Shown here piece by piece: positions 25,150 to 33,793 of a stretch of 64,000 nt of DNA. The notes beneath the pieces were generated by a model, which worked only from the letters and a program-made list of their open reading frames with translations, ran no database searches and was not told the DNA's origin. This DNA is from Methylosinus sporium. GTDB lineage: Bacteria; Pseudomonadota; Alphaproteobacteria; Rhizobiales; Beijerinckiaceae. Position numbers and translations under genes: made by a program. The stretch's first letter is position 1. Each line of letters starts with the position of its first letter. Location of the stretch: assembly GCF_003113265.1 (NCBI RefSeq), contig NZ_PUIV01000005.1, forward strand, positions 124,001-188,000. Direction: 5' to 3'.

Positions 25150-25809
25150 ATGAAAAGAGCAGCAGAACTAGCACTAGCGCTAGCGGTCACATTCTCGTCC
25201 ACCACGGCGGGCCTCGCTCAGTCGCCGACGCAATTTTCCAATTCATGTGCGAACGGGATTTGCACGAACACACGCGCGACGACATGGGGCGGCGCCAACG
25301 CATTTTCGCAGTCGCCGACCGCGCCGACGCCGTTGACCTCCGATAACTCGACGAAGGTCGCGACGACGGCTTTCTTCGTTGCGCAATTCGGCCAACCGCA
25401 TACATGGTCGGCGGCGCAGACCTTTAGCGCTGGGGTGAAGACGACGCAGGTGGACTTCACCGGCGCAGGCGCGTCGATTCTCGGCAATCTGTATTATGAC
25501 GGCAGCTTCAAATATTACGCCAACGGTTTCGGCGCTCAACTCGCTTTCAACAATAGCACGGGGGGAGTCGCGATCTATGCGGCGCCCAGCAACAGCGGCG
25601 GCGCTGGCGCGCTGGCTACGCCGGCGCTCATTTTCAACCTGCATCAGACCGGCGCATTGCAACTTCCAACCTACACTACGGCCGGCGTGCTCACCAATGA
25701 CGCCTCGGGCAATGTGACGACCACGGTTGGCGTAACGGACTCGGGCGCTTCATGCACGATCATCGCCATCACAAAAGGCGTGATCACCGAGGCGTCTTGC
25801 GCCAAGTGA
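25150..25809 (+). CDS. Exported fibre-like protein
   Basis: 219 residues from the ATG at 25150. A signal peptide (KRAAELALALAVTFSSTTAG, ending LAQ) is followed by a fibre segment with TPLTSDNSTKVATTAFFVAQ, a motif widespread in phage tail fibres, then beta-rich sequence ending GVITEASCAK. It follows the tailspike by 16 nt. Like it, this protein combines a Sec signal with fibre sequence, so the pair may form an exported or surface-bound structure and not only a virion part. Confidence 0.6.
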   Translation: MKRAAELALALAVTFSSTTAGLAQSPTQFSNSCANGICTNTRATTWGGANAFSQSPTAPTPLTSDNSTKVATTAFFVAQFGQPHTWSAAQTFSAGVKTTQVDFTGAGASILGNLYYDGSFKYYANGFGAQLAFNNSTGGVAIYAAPSNSGGAGALATPALIFNLHQTGALQLPTYTTAGVLTNDASGNVTTTVGVTDSGASCTIIAITKGVITEASCAK

Positions 25810-25966
25810 CATCGACCGGCGCCGACGCCGCGCCGCAGATCGGCGCGACGTCGACCAATCTGTTCGCCTTCCTTGTGCTCGCCTGACATCCCGGCGCGCG
25901 TCTCGCGTCCCGAGCTGATCTGCGCTCGGCCGTTCTGACGGTTTCTTTCCCGAAAGGCTCTCCCAT

Positions 25967-26770
25967 ATGACGACGATCTCCGCCCCCGCGGCTTCCGCGG
26001 GGTCTCTCGACATGGGCGCGATTCAGCGCGCGCTCAACGCAGGCGGCGCGCATCTCGCCGAGGATGGCGAGACCGGCCCGGCGACGCGCTCGGCGATCTA
26101 TGCAGCCGTGCAGGCCCGCGTCGGCGGCGTCGCGGCGCCGTGGAGCGCCGAGCGCCTGCGCATCGCCTATGAGCAGATCATGCTGCGCGACGCTGGCCTC
26201 TATCGCGGCGCCATCGATGGCGTCGCCGGCCCGCAGACGCACGCGGCGCTGGCGCAGTGGAGCGCGCCGGTCGCCGCGTCGCCCGCGGCTCTGCCGCCCT
26301 GGCTCGTCGTCGCGCGCTCCTACATCGGGACACATGAAGGCGTCGGCGCGAAGGATAACCCGAAGATCGTCGAACTCTACGCGCTCTCCGGCCATCCGGA
26401 AGTCGAGCATGACGCCGTTCCGTGGTGCGCGGCTTTCGTCGGCGCCTGTCTGCGCAAGTCGGGACTACCGTCGACGGGCACGCTCAGGGCGATCGACTAC
26501 GCCGGGTACGGCGACCGGCTGGCGAGCCCTGTCGTCGGCGCGATCGCGACAAAGAAGCGGGACGGCGGTGGTCACGTGTTCTTCGTGGTCGATTTCGACG
26601 AGACCCAAATCTGGGGCCTCGGAGGAAATCAGTCGGATTCAGTCAATGTCGCGCGCTACTCGCGCTCGGTGATCCACTCTGTGACCTGGCCGCACGGCGT
26701 CCCGCTGCCGGCGCGGCCTCGAGACGGCGCGTTTCGAAAATGCGCCGTCTCGGCTGGAAGCGAAGCATGA
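25967..26770 (+). CDS. Endolysin-like peptidoglycan hydrolase (TIGR02594)
   Basis: 267 residues. The N-terminus (about 12-95) has two weak peptidoglycan-binding-like repeats (IQRALNAGGAHLAEDGETGP; GAIDGVAGPQTHAALAQW). The C-terminal domain is of the TIGR02594/CHAP type: VARSYIGTHEGVGAKDNPKI, the catalytic Cys in VPWCAAFVGACLR and His in GGHVFFVVDF. It has no signal peptide, so it is expected to need the holin encoded next. The role is host lysis for particle release. Confidence 0.85.
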   Translation: MTTISAPAASAGSLDMGAIQRALNAGGAHLAEDGETGPATRSAIYAAVQARVGGVAAPWSAERLRIAYEQIMLRDAGLYRGAIDGVAGPQTHAALAQWSAPVAASPAALPPWLVVARSYIGTHEGVGAKDNPKIVELYALSGHPEVEHDAVPWCAAFVGACLRKSGLPSTGTLRAIDYAGYGDRLASPVVGAIATKKRDGGGHVFFVVDFDETQIWGLGGNQSDSVNVARYSRSVIHSVTWPHGVPLPARPRDGAFRKCAVSAGSEA

Positions 26771-26850
26771 AAGGAGCCGATCGCTCGCGAATATGAATTT
26801 TTCGATCTCGTAACCGAGAAAGCTCTCCTGTCGACCGGAAAGGAATAAGG

Positions 26851-27042
26851 ATGAACATTCCCTCCATCTTCGTTCGGATCATCGACCGCGCCATTGAACC
26901 GTCCACCTGGGCCGGGACCGGCGTCCTTGCGGCGGTCGTGCATTCGATCGCACCGGGCGCGCTCGGCGATGGCGTTCTGGCGGCGGGGGCGGCGATTTGC
27001 GGCCTGATCGCCATCGTCGCGCCCGAGCGCAAGCCGGCATGA
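26851..27042 (+). CDS. Holin-like membrane protein
   Basis: 63 residues with two hydrophobic segments (about 21-36 and 42-57: GTGVLAAVVHSI; LAAGAAICGLIAIVAP) separated by a short Gly-rich turn and a charged tail ERKPA. AAGGAATAAGG lies just before the ATG. Small size, two membrane segments and position after an endolysin fit a holin; family membership was not verified. It is the last gene of the phage-like cluster. Confidence 0.65.
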   Translation: MNIPSIFVRIIDRAIEPSTWAGTGVLAAVVHSIAPGALGDGVLAAGAAICGLIAIVAPERKPA

Positions 27043-27158
27043 CGCGCTCGGCGGCGTCGGAGGCTCGGCCTTCGACGCCGCCCACCCGGCGGGAGCGAAG
27101 CGGCGTTCACTCGGCGTTCAGCAGGCGCATCGCATAGATTTTGCGGGGAAAAGCGAGA

Positions 27159-27485
27159 ATGCGTCGGATCGTGTCGAAACTATTGGCCTTCATCGTCGCC
27201 GTTCTGCCGCCCGCTCTCGCGCCGGCCGCGGATCGGCCCGCATGGCAATGCCTGACCGTCGCCGAGACCCGCCAGCTCATCGCGGATCGGCGGCTCGGCG
27301 ATCCTTTCGCGCTGATGCAGGCGCAGAGCATTTCCGCCCATGCCGAGCCGATCAATGCGCGTTTGTGCCGCGAGCAGGAGGACCTCGTCTATGAGATCAG
27401 CCTGCTGCGCCGCGATGGGCGGGTGATGCGGATTTATCTCGACGCCGCGACCGGCCAGCCCCATGCTGGCCATAAAGAGCGCTGA
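27159..27485 (+). CDS. PepSY-like periplasmic protein
   Basis: 108 residues from the ATG at 27159 (an in-frame TTG lies 18 nt upstream). It has a signal peptide (SKLLAFIVAVLPPALAPA), then a small domain with VYEISLLRRDGRVMRIYLDA and ATGQ, which is the PepSY pattern. Such proteins often sit beside PhoPQ-like two-component genes and may modulate the sensor kinase in the periplasm. The response regulator starts about 140 nt downstream, after a repeat and a long inverted repeat. Confidence 0.65.
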   Translation: MRRIVSKLLAFIVAVLPPALAPAADRPAWQCLTVAETRQLIADRRLGDPFALMQAQSISAHAEPINARLCREQEDLVYEISLLRRDGRVMRIYLDAATGQPHAGHKER

Positions 27486-27502
27486 AAAGACGATTCGCGA
27501 GA

Positions 27503-27543
27503 GCGTTTCCAGCCGAAGTGGACGCGTTCGGCGTCGGAAACGC
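27503..27543. repeat. Nested palindromic intergenic repeat
   Basis: GCGTTTCC at 27503-27510 pairs with GGAAACGC at 27536-27543; inside, GCCGAA (27512-27517) pairs with TTCGGC (27527-27532). The layout and wording (core AGCCGAAGTGGA, tail GCGTCAAAACA) recall a dispersed palindromic repeat common between Rhizobiales genes. That resemblance is from memory. Confidence 0.6.
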
Positions 27544-27561
27544 GTCAAAACAGAAGCCTAG

Positions 27562-27602
27562 AGAGTCTTTCCCGTGTTTCTATGAAGCACGGGAAAGACT
27601 CT
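27562..27602. promoter_or_regulatory. 15-bp perfect inverted repeat before response regulator
   Basis: AGAGTCTTTCCCGTG (27562-27576) and CACGGGAAAGACTCT (27588-27602) flank an 11-nt spacer. The second arm ends 22 nt before the TTG start of the response regulator. There is no T-run. It could be an operator, an attenuating hairpin or another repeat unit; the sequence alone does not decide. Confidence 0.6.
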
Positions 27603-27623
27603 ACGGGGTGACGGAGACGGGGC

Positions 27624-28298
27624 TTGCGGCTTCTGGTCGTTGAGGATGACAAGGATTTGAACCGGCAGCTCGTCTCCGCGCTGGAGCAGGCGGGCTATGC
27701 GGTCGATCGCGCTTTCGACGGCGAGGAGGGCCATTTTCTCGGCGACACCGAGCCCTATGACGCGGTGGTGCTCGACATCGGCCTGCCGAAGAAGGACGGC
27801 GTCACCGTGCTCGAGGAGTGGCGCGCGGGCGGGCGGATCATGCCGGTGCTGATCCTCACCGCGCGCGACCGCTGGAGCGACAAGGTGCAGGGCTTCGACG
27901 CCGGCGCCGATGATTATGTGGCCAAGCCCTTCCATATGGAGGAGCTGCTCGCGCGGCTGCGCGCGCTGCTGCGCCGCGCCGCCGGCCATGCGACCAGCGA
28001 GATCGTCTGCGGCCCGGTGCGGCTCGACACAAAGGCCGGGCGCGTCGTCGTCGACGGCGCGGCGGTCAAGCTCACCTCGCATGAATATCGGCTGCTCGCC
28101 TATCTGATGCATCATTCCGGGCGGGTCGTGTCGCGCAGCGAGATCGTCGAGCATCTCTACGATCAGGATTTCGACCGAGACTCCAATACGATCGAGGTGT
28201 TCGTCGGACGGCTGCGCAAGAAGCTCGGCGTCGATCTCATCCAGACGGTGCGCGGCCTCGGCTATATAGCGGCGCCGCCGGAACCGGCCAAGCGCTGA
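27624..28298 (+). CDS. OmpR/PhoP-type response regulator
   Basis: 224 residues. The receiver domain has acidic pocket EDD (7-9), phosphoacceptor D51 in VVLDIGLPKKDG and the lysine in YVAKPF. The C-terminal winged helix ends with SNTIEVFVGRLRKKLG and VRGLGYIA. The TTG at 27624 is the only start that gives the conserved MRLLVVEDD. It is 5 nt from the sensor kinase gene and is probably activated by it. The PepSY neighbour suggests an envelope or cation stimulus (inference). Confidence 0.93.
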   Translation: MRLLVVEDDKDLNRQLVSALEQAGYAVDRAFDGEEGHFLGDTEPYDAVVLDIGLPKKDGVTVLEEWRAGGRIMPVLILTARDRWSDKVQGFDAGADDYVAKPFHMEELLARLRALLRRAAGHATSEIVCGPVRLDTKAGRVVVDGAAVKLTSHEYRLLAYLMHHSGRVVSRSEIVEHLYDQDFDRDSNTIEVFVGRLRKKLGVDLIQTVRGLGYIAAPPEPAKR

Positions 28299-28303
28299 AG
28301 CGG

Positions 28304-29686
28304 ATGCCGCGGCTCGGCTTTCCGGGGCGATCGATCGCGGCGCGGCTGTTCTTCGCCGCGGCGGCGCTCAGCTCGGTCGTGCTGATGATCGCCGGCCTCG
28401 CCCTCACCGAATATTATCGCCGCACGGCGGAAGACGTGTTCGAGCAGCGGCTCGGCGTCTATCTGCGCGCCATTGTCGCGGATGTCTCCGAATCGGGCGA
28501 GGATGGGCGCAGCGGACCGGGGCAGCTCGGCGATCCGCAATTCGAGCTGGCGCGCTCCGGCTGGTATTGGCAGATCACCCGTCTCGACAATGAGGCGCAT
28601 GAAATAAAGGCCTCGCGCTCGCTCTTCGCCGCCCGCCTGCCCAGACTCTCCGATCTGCATGTTCCGGCGGAGACCGGCGGCGTGCGGCGCGGCGGCGCGC
28701 TCGGGCCGGACGGACGCTGGCTGCGCATTGTCGAGCGCGTCATCGATGTCGGCGACATCGGCGTCTATCTCGTGCAGGTCGCCGCGACGACGGAGGAGAC
28801 GGAGCATCAGATCGCGCGTTTTCGCTGGTCGCTCATCGTCGCTTTCTCGCTGCTCGCCATCGCCTTGGCGCTCGCCACCGCGGTGCAGGTGAGCGTCGGC
28901 CTGCGGCCGCTCAAATTGCTGCAGCGGGAATTGTCGCTCATTCGCCGCGGCGAGCGCGGACACATAGAGAGCGCCTATCCGACCGACGTCGCGCCGCTCG
29001 CCGAAGAGCTCAATCTGATGATCTCGGCCAATCGCGACATTGTGGAGCGCTCGCGCACCCAGGTCGGCAATCTCGCCCATGCGTTGAAAACGCCGCTCAG
29101 CGTCATCGTCAATGAGGCGGACGCCGCGCCCTCGCCGCTCGCCGCCAAGGTGAGCGAGCAGGCGACTTTGATGCGCGACCAGATTTCCTTCTATCTCGAG
29201 CGGGCGCGGGCGGCGGCGCGCGCCGGCGCGATCGGCGCGACGACCGAGGTCGCGCCGGTGGTGGCGGCGCTGCTGCGCACTTTCGGCAAAATCTACGGCG
29301 AGCGCGGCGTCGCCTTTTCGGGCGAGGCGGCGGCGGAGCTGCGCTTTCTCGGCGAGCGGCAGGATTTGGAGGAAATCGTCGGCAATCTGCTCGACAATGC
29401 CGGCAAATGGGCGGCGAGCGAGGTGCGGCTGTCCGTGGCTTTGGAGAATGCCGAAGCCGGGCGCAGCCGGCTCGTCTTCACCATTGACGATGATGGTCCG
29501 GGTCTCGCGGCAGAGTTTCGCGCGCAGGCGACGCGGCGCGGCCAGCGGCTCGACGAGACGAAGCCGGGAACGGGGCTCGGCCTTTCGATCGTCGCGCATC
29601 TCACCGCCGACTATGGCGGCTCGCTCGCCCTCGACGCCAGTCCGCTCGGCGGCCTGCGCGCGCAGGCGCGCCTGCCGGGCCTTTGA
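28304..29686 (+). CDS. Sensor histidine kinase (PhoQ-like)
   Basis: 460 residues: membrane helix about 14-38, periplasmic sensor about 40-170, helix about 172-195, a HAMP-type linker, a dimerisation domain with the phosphoacceptor His in LAHALKTPLSVIV (near residue 260), and the ATPase with N-box NLLDNAGKWA, DDDGPGL and GTGLGLSIV. The H-box with AHALKTPL is the PhoQ-like variant. It follows its response regulator by 5 nt. Confidence 0.93.
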   Translation: MPRLGFPGRSIAARLFFAAAALSSVVLMIAGLALTEYYRRTAEDVFEQRLGVYLRAIVADVSESGEDGRSGPGQLGDPQFELARSGWYWQITRLDNEAHEIKASRSLFAARLPRLSDLHVPAETGGVRRGGALGPDGRWLRIVERVIDVGDIGVYLVQVAATTEETEHQIARFRWSLIVAFSLLAIALALATAVQVSVGLRPLKLLQRELSLIRRGERGHIESAYPTDVAPLAEELNLMISANRDIVERSRTQVGNLAHALKTPLSVIVNEADAAPSPLAAKVSEQATLMRDQISFYLERARAAARAGAIGATTEVAPVVAALLRTFGKIYGERGVAFSGEAAAELRFLGERQDLEEIVGNLLDNAGKWAASEVRLSVALENAEAGRSRLVFTIDDDGPGLAAEFRAQATRRGQRLDETKPGTGLGLSIVAHLTADYGGSLALDASPLGGLRAQARLPGL

Positions 29687-29741
29687 CAGGGCGAAAGCCT
29701 TCCGGCAAGAGGAAAAAAGATTGCGAGAGCGGAGAGGTCTC

Positions 29742-30146
29742 ATGTCGAGAAAGCCGGGGTCGGCGTTCGTCGGAGCGGCGATGGCGTTTTGCGCAGCGCT
29801 CGCGGTTTCCGGCTGCAATTCGACCCAAAACTCCCTTCCGACCGCGGCGGTCGCTGCGGCGCCCGAGCCGCCGGCGCCGGGCGTCGTCGGCGTGACCATC
29901 GGCCGCGAGCTCGCCGCTGCGGATCGCGCGACGGCCGTCGCCGCGCAGCAGGAGGCGGTCGCCTCGGGCGCGCGAAAGAGCTGGCGCGGAACGCATGGCG
30001 CCTATGGCTTCATCGATCCGGGGCCGGAGGCGGCCCTCGGCGGTTGCCGCGATTATACGCATAAGATATTCATCGACGGCCGGCCGCAGCAGGCCAAGGG
30101 GCAGGCGTGCAAGAAGCCCGACGGCGGCTGGCGCGTGACGAGCTGA
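29742..30146 (+). CDS. Small surface lipoprotein (RT0821/Lpp0805-like)
   Basis: 134 residues from the ATG at 29742. A signal sequence ends in the lipobox LAVSGC. The mature part has a Pro/Ala linker, VGVTIGRELAAADRATAVAA, WRGTHGAYGFIDPGP and C-terminal CRDYTHKIFIDGRPQQAKGQ ... ACKKPDGGWRV. This is the pattern of the RT0821/Lpp0805 surface-protein family. It probably belongs to the same transcript as the two-component genes. Confidence 0.75.
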   Translation: MSRKPGSAFVGAAMAFCAALAVSGCNSTQNSLPTAAVAAAPEPPAPGVVGVTIGRELAAADRATAVAAQQEAVASGARKSWRGTHGAYGFIDPGPEAALGGCRDYTHKIFIDGRPQQAKGQACKKPDGGWRVTS

Positions 30147-30189
30147 GCGTTCGCGGGCGGATCGACCGATCGAGGCGCGACGCGGTCGG

Positions 30190-30275
30190 TGGTGCGGACG
30201 GCGGGGATCGAACCCGCATGGGCATGGCCCGAGGGATTTTAAGTCCCTTGCGTCTACCGGTTCCGCCACGTCCGC
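30190..30275 (-). tRNA. tRNA-Leu (TAA anticodon)
   Basis: The reverse strand starts GCGGACGTGGCGGAACCGGT and ends with a T-loop GGTTCGATCCC, acceptor GTCCGC, discriminator A and encoded CCA. The acceptor stem is GCGGAC/GTCCGC. The anticodon loop CTTAAAA, between GGGA and TCCC, gives TAA (Leu). The long variable arm, expected for a class II tRNA, is present. Confidence 0.95.
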
Positions 30276-30285
30276 GATTCGCGCA

Positions 30286-30314
30286 GTGATAGCGCAGCGC
30301 GCAGGCCTCGGCAA
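30286..30314 (-). promoter_or_regulatory. Promoter of tRNA-Leu
   Basis: On the reverse strand TTGCCG (30314-30309) and TATCAC (30291-30286) are 17 nt apart and end 10 nt before the tRNA 5' end. Confidence 0.55.
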
Positions 30315-30413
30315 ACAGCGACCTCAACCTCGGGTTAACCATGAAGGCGATAAGCCTCGACGGTTCGCGCTGGAGCCGCCGCGCGCTTCGGGCCTCGAGC
30401 GCCGGGGAGTCGA

Positions 30414-32360
30414 TTGCTCACCTCGACCGATCACAATTTCCGCGACGACATCGATGGTGCGCGGTCGTCTCGAATCGCCTTCGGAATCATCGCGCCGTTC
30501 GCCGCCTGTGCGGCGATTTTCCTGCTGCTGCGGCCCTATTACGGGCTCGAGCACGACGCGGTCATCTATATGGGCCGCGGTCTCGCCGATCTCGATCCGC
30601 AGGGCGTCGGCCGCGACATCATGTTCCGCTTCGACGGCCAATCGAAATTCAGCGTTTTCTCGCGGCTGGTCGATTTTTCGATTCCCGTTCTGGGCCTCGC
30701 TGTCGCGGCGAAAACGCTCGCTCTCGCGGGTTGCGCGCTCTGGTTCGCGGCGCTAGCGGCGCTGGCCTCGCGATTGGCGCGAGGAAGCGCCCTCTTCGCG
30801 CTGCTGCTGCTAGCCGCCTGTTTCGACAGCTCCTATGGGGGATTCGGCGTCTTTCATTTCGCGGAGCCCTTCGCGACGCCGCGGCCTTTCGCCGAAGCTT
30901 TCGTGCTCGCCGCTTTCGCCGCGCTGCTCGCCGATCGGCGCCGGGCGGCGGCCGGCTGCCTGCTGGCGGCTGCGGCCTTTCATCCGATCATCGCCGCGCC
31001 CGGCGTCGTGGTCGCTCTGCTCTATGAAGGGGTGAGAGACCGGCGGATTTTCCTCGCCGCGCTCATCGCCGGGGCGGCGGCCCTGGTCGCGGCCTTCGCC
31101 GGCGCGCCTCTGCTCGAAAGGCTGACCGCGCGCATCGATCCGCAATGGGCGGCGATCATCTCGGCGCGCAGCGATTATATTTTCCTCTCCGATTGGCCGC
31201 CCGGCACATGGATCGCGACTCTGCGCCAGGCGAGCACGCTGCTGCTCGCCGCGAGCCTCGCGCCGCCTCATGCGCAGCGGCTTTTCTTTTGCGTGATCGC
31301 GGCGGCCTGCCTCGGCCTTTCGGCGAGCTACGTGCTCGGCGATCTGATGATGCGCGAGCTCGGCGCGCAGGCGCAGAGTTGGCGCGCACTCTGGCTCGCC
31401 GCGGCTTTTGCGCCTCTGGCTCTCGGCCTCTGCGCTCCGACGCTGTGGCGGGATGGCGCGCAGGGGCGCATCGCGCTCACGCTTCTCGTGACCAGCTGGA
31501 TTTTGCGCGCGGCGCCGGAGAGCGCCTTGCTCGCGCTCGTCGGCGTCCTCGCCTGGTGGAGCCGAGAGCGTTGGAGCCATATTTCGCTGGCGCTGCTCGA
31601 GCGCGCGCTCTTTGCGCTCTGCGGTCTCTGCGCGGCCGTCATATTCGGCGCGGCGCTCTGGTTCGCATGGGAATATGCGCGCGCCGCGCCGAGCCGCGAC
31701 GGACTATTGTCTTCCGTGCTGCGCGCCGGCGAGCCGGCCTATGTCCCACTTCTCTTCGTCTCGCTCTTTCTGCTCGTCGGGACGCGGCGGCCGCGTCCGC
31801 TGCTCGCTATCTCCACCGCGGCGGTCGTCGCGCCGATCGCAGCCTTCTGCTGGATCTTTGAACCTTTCCCGCTCCGGTCGGCGGATATTCGTCAGCCGGA
31901 GCTGGAGGCGATCGTCGCGAGCCGGGCCGGCGAGGTTCTGTGGCTCAACGACAAGCTCGCGCCCTGGGTTTGGCTCGGCCGCGCCAATTGGGCGTCTGCG
32001 GTGCAGGGGTCTGGAGTCGTGTTCTCGCGCGATAAGGCGCTGATCTGGTGGGAGCGGATGGGCGTTTTGCGCGATCTCGGCTGGGTCGCCGACAGCGCTC
32101 TGCAGCGGCGGACCAATGATGTGATCGATTTTCCGCCCTTCACCCGCGCGTCGCTGGAGAGATTATGCGAGCGGGCGGACGCGCCGGCCTGGGTCGTCGG
32201 CGCGGTCGAATCGCCGGAGGCGCTCGCCGAAGGGCTGGAGGCGCGCTTCTGGCGTGGGCCGACGCGCTTCTCGCTGCATCTTTCCGAGGGGGCCGCGCAT
32301 TGGACGCCGATCGCGCATTATGCCATTTTCGATTGCGCGGTCTATCGGCCCGCGGGATAG
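30414..32360 (+). CDS. Large multi-spanning membrane protein, unknown
   Basis: 648 residues with roughly ten to twelve membrane segments (for example FGIIAPFAACAAIFLLLRPY, SALFALLLLAACF, IAFCWIF-like late helix) and a soluble C-terminal part of about 170 residues (VLWLNDKLAPWVWLGRANWA). The first loop, YYGLEHDAVIYMGRGLADLD, has an acidic pair after the first helix, reminiscent of GT-C glycosyltransferases, but I see no firm family signature. The start is a TTG at 30414 preceded by GGGGAG. It stands alone between tRNA-Leu and the convergent gpt gene. Confidence 0.75.
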   Translation: MLTSTDHNFRDDIDGARSSRIAFGIIAPFAACAAIFLLLRPYYGLEHDAVIYMGRGLADLDPQGVGRDIMFRFDGQSKFSVFSRLVDFSIPVLGLAVAAKTLALAGCALWFAALAALASRLARGSALFALLLLAACFDSSYGGFGVFHFAEPFATPRPFAEAFVLAAFAALLADRRRAAAGCLLAAAAFHPIIAAPGVVVALLYEGVRDRRIFLAALIAGAAALVAAFAGAPLLERLTARIDPQWAAIISARSDYIFLSDWPPGTWIATLRQASTLLLAASLAPPHAQRLFFCVIAAACLGLSASYVLGDLMMRELGAQAQSWRALWLAAAFAPLALGLCAPTLWRDGAQGRIALTLLVTSWILRAAPESALLALVGVLAWWSRERWSHISLALLERALFALCGLCAAVIFGAALWFAWEYARAAPSRDGLLSSVLRAGEPAYVPLLFVSLFLLVGTRRPRPLLAISTAAVVAPIAAFCWIFEPFPLRSADIRQPELEAIVASRAGEVLWLNDKLAPWVWLGRANWASAVQGSGVVFSRDKALIWWERMGVLRDLGWVADSALQRRTNDVIDFPPFTRASLERLCERADAPAWVVGAVESPEALAEGLEARFWRGPTRFSLHLSEGAAHWTPIAHYAIFDCAVYRPAG

Positions 32361-32366
32361 GCGGGA

Positions 32367-32852
32367 TCAGGGCGCGCCTTTGGCGATCGGCGCCTGAAAG
32401 GTGAGGCCAGTGTCCCAGGGGAAATATATCCATGTGTCCTGCGACACTTCGGTGATGAAAGTGTCCACCAGCGGCCGGCCCTGCGGCTTGGCGTAGACGG
32501 TCGCGAAATGCGCCTTGGGCAGCAGAGCGCGCACGACTTTCGCCGTCGCCCCCGTATCGACCAGATCGTCGACGATCAGCACCTCCTCGCTCGGGAGCGT
32601 GAGGATCGTCTCCGAGAGCGGCTTCAGCACGCGAACATCGCCGCGCCGCGTCTCTTCCTCATAGCTCGCGACGCCGATCGTATCGATGACGCGAATGCCG
32701 AGCTCGCGCGCCACAATGCCGGCCGGCACCAGACCGCCGCGCGTCACCGCGACGATGGCCGAAAAGCCGCCGACCGCCGCGAGCCGCCAGGCGAGCGCGC
32801 GCGCGTCGCGGTGGAACGCGTCCCAGGACACGGGAAAGGCCTTGTCTTCCAT
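32367..32852 (-). CDS. gpt: Xanthine phosphoribosyltransferase
   Basis: 161 residues from the ATG at 32852 (the open frame extends 16 codons further, which are not family-like). It has [20 protein letters not shown], the PRPP loop [17 protein letters not shown] and C-terminal [12 protein letters not shown]. These match Gpt, which salvages xanthine and guanine with PRPP. It lies 31 nt downstream of the cinA-like gene on the same strand. Confidence 0.9.
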   Translation of the reverse strand: MEDKAFPVSWDAFHRDARALAWRLAAVGGFSAIVAVTRGGLVPAGIVARELGIRVIDTIGVASYEEETRRGDVRVLKPLSETILTLPSEEVLIVDDLVDTGATAKVVRALLPKAHFATVYAKPQGRPLVDTFITEVSQDTWIYFPWDTGLTFQAPIAKGAP

Positions 32853-32883
32853 CTGTGACTCCTCGCCGGGATTCTCCCGGCCG

Positions 32884-33636
32884 TCAGATCGGCGTTCCAT
32901 TGGCGGAAAGATGCGTGATCAGCGCGCGGACCTTTTGCGCAGCGGCCTCGAGCTCGGCGCTGTCGCGGCTGCGCAGCACGATCTGATTGCGCACGCCGGC
33001 GCTGGAGAAGGAAGGGTACGAGCCGACCGTCACCCGTTCATGCTCCTTGGCGATGCGCTCGAGATCGGCGGCGTAGCGCCCTTCGGGAATATTATGGGCG
33101 TCGACGGTCGCGACCTGCACCTTCACGCCCTTGACGATGCGCCCGGCGGCGGCGTCCAGCATGGCCTGCATGATGATCGGCACGCCGGCCATGACGATCA
33201 CATTGCCGATCATGAAGCCCGGCGCCTTGGAAATGGCGTTCTCGATGAGATCCGCGCCTTGCGGAATACGGGCCATGCGACGGCGCGCCGGATTGAGGTC
33301 CTGGAGGGCGATGCGTTCCAGCAGCATGGCGATGGCGCGCTCGTCCTCGCCGATCGGCACGCCGAAGGCTTTGGCCACGGCGTCGGCGGTGATGTCGTCA
33401 TGGGTGGGGCCGATCCCGCCCGTGGTGAAGACATAGCCGTAGCGAAAGCGAAGCGCATTCAGAGCCGCGACGATCTCCTCCTCTATGTCCGGCACGACGC
33501 GGACCTCGCGCAGGTCGATTCCCAATTCGCCGAGATATTTGGCGATATAATTGGTGTTGAGGTCCTGCGTGCGGCCGGAGAGGATCTCGTCGCCGATCAC
33601 GAGCACGGCGGCCGTCACTATGTCTTCGCGCTCCAT
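32884..33636 (-). CDS. CinA-like molybdopterin-binding domain protein
   Basis: 250 residues from the ATG at 33636. It is the MoCF-type domain with [40 protein letters not shown] and [18 protein letters not shown]. The C-terminal deamidase domain of full CinA is absent, as in the short alphaproteobacterial competence/damage-inducible protein A family. Role: nucleotide or cofactor processing, not defined. Upstream it is divergent from map. Confidence 0.88.
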   Translation of the reverse strand: MEREDIVTAAVLVIGDEILSGRTQDLNTNYIAKYLGELGIDLREVRVVPDIEEEIVAALNALRFRYGYVFTTGGIGPTHDDITADAVAKAFGVPIGEDERAIAMLLERIALQDLNPARRRMARIPQGADLIENAISKAPGFMIGNVIVMAGVPIIMQAMLDAAAGRIVKGVKVQVATVDAHNIPEGRYAADLERIAKEHERVTVGSYPSFSSAGVRNQIVLRSRDSAELEAAAQKVRALITHLSANGTPI

Positions 33637-33793
33637 CTGGCCGCTCCTCGGGGACAATCTGGCCGAAAGTCTATGCCAGCGCCGCCGCCCTGGCCAGCGG
33701 GCGGGCCGGCCGCGCGCCGCGCGCATCTTGCTTTGCGGCGCCAATTTCTTAATTTATAAGCTGAAGCCGGCGACCAACAACAGAGAGCGCAGC

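Noticed and set aside
3558-27158. Attachment sites for a prophage
   Set aside because: I compared the flanks of the phage-like cluster by eye and found no convincing direct repeat; the nearest tRNA (30190) is 3 kb beyond its end.
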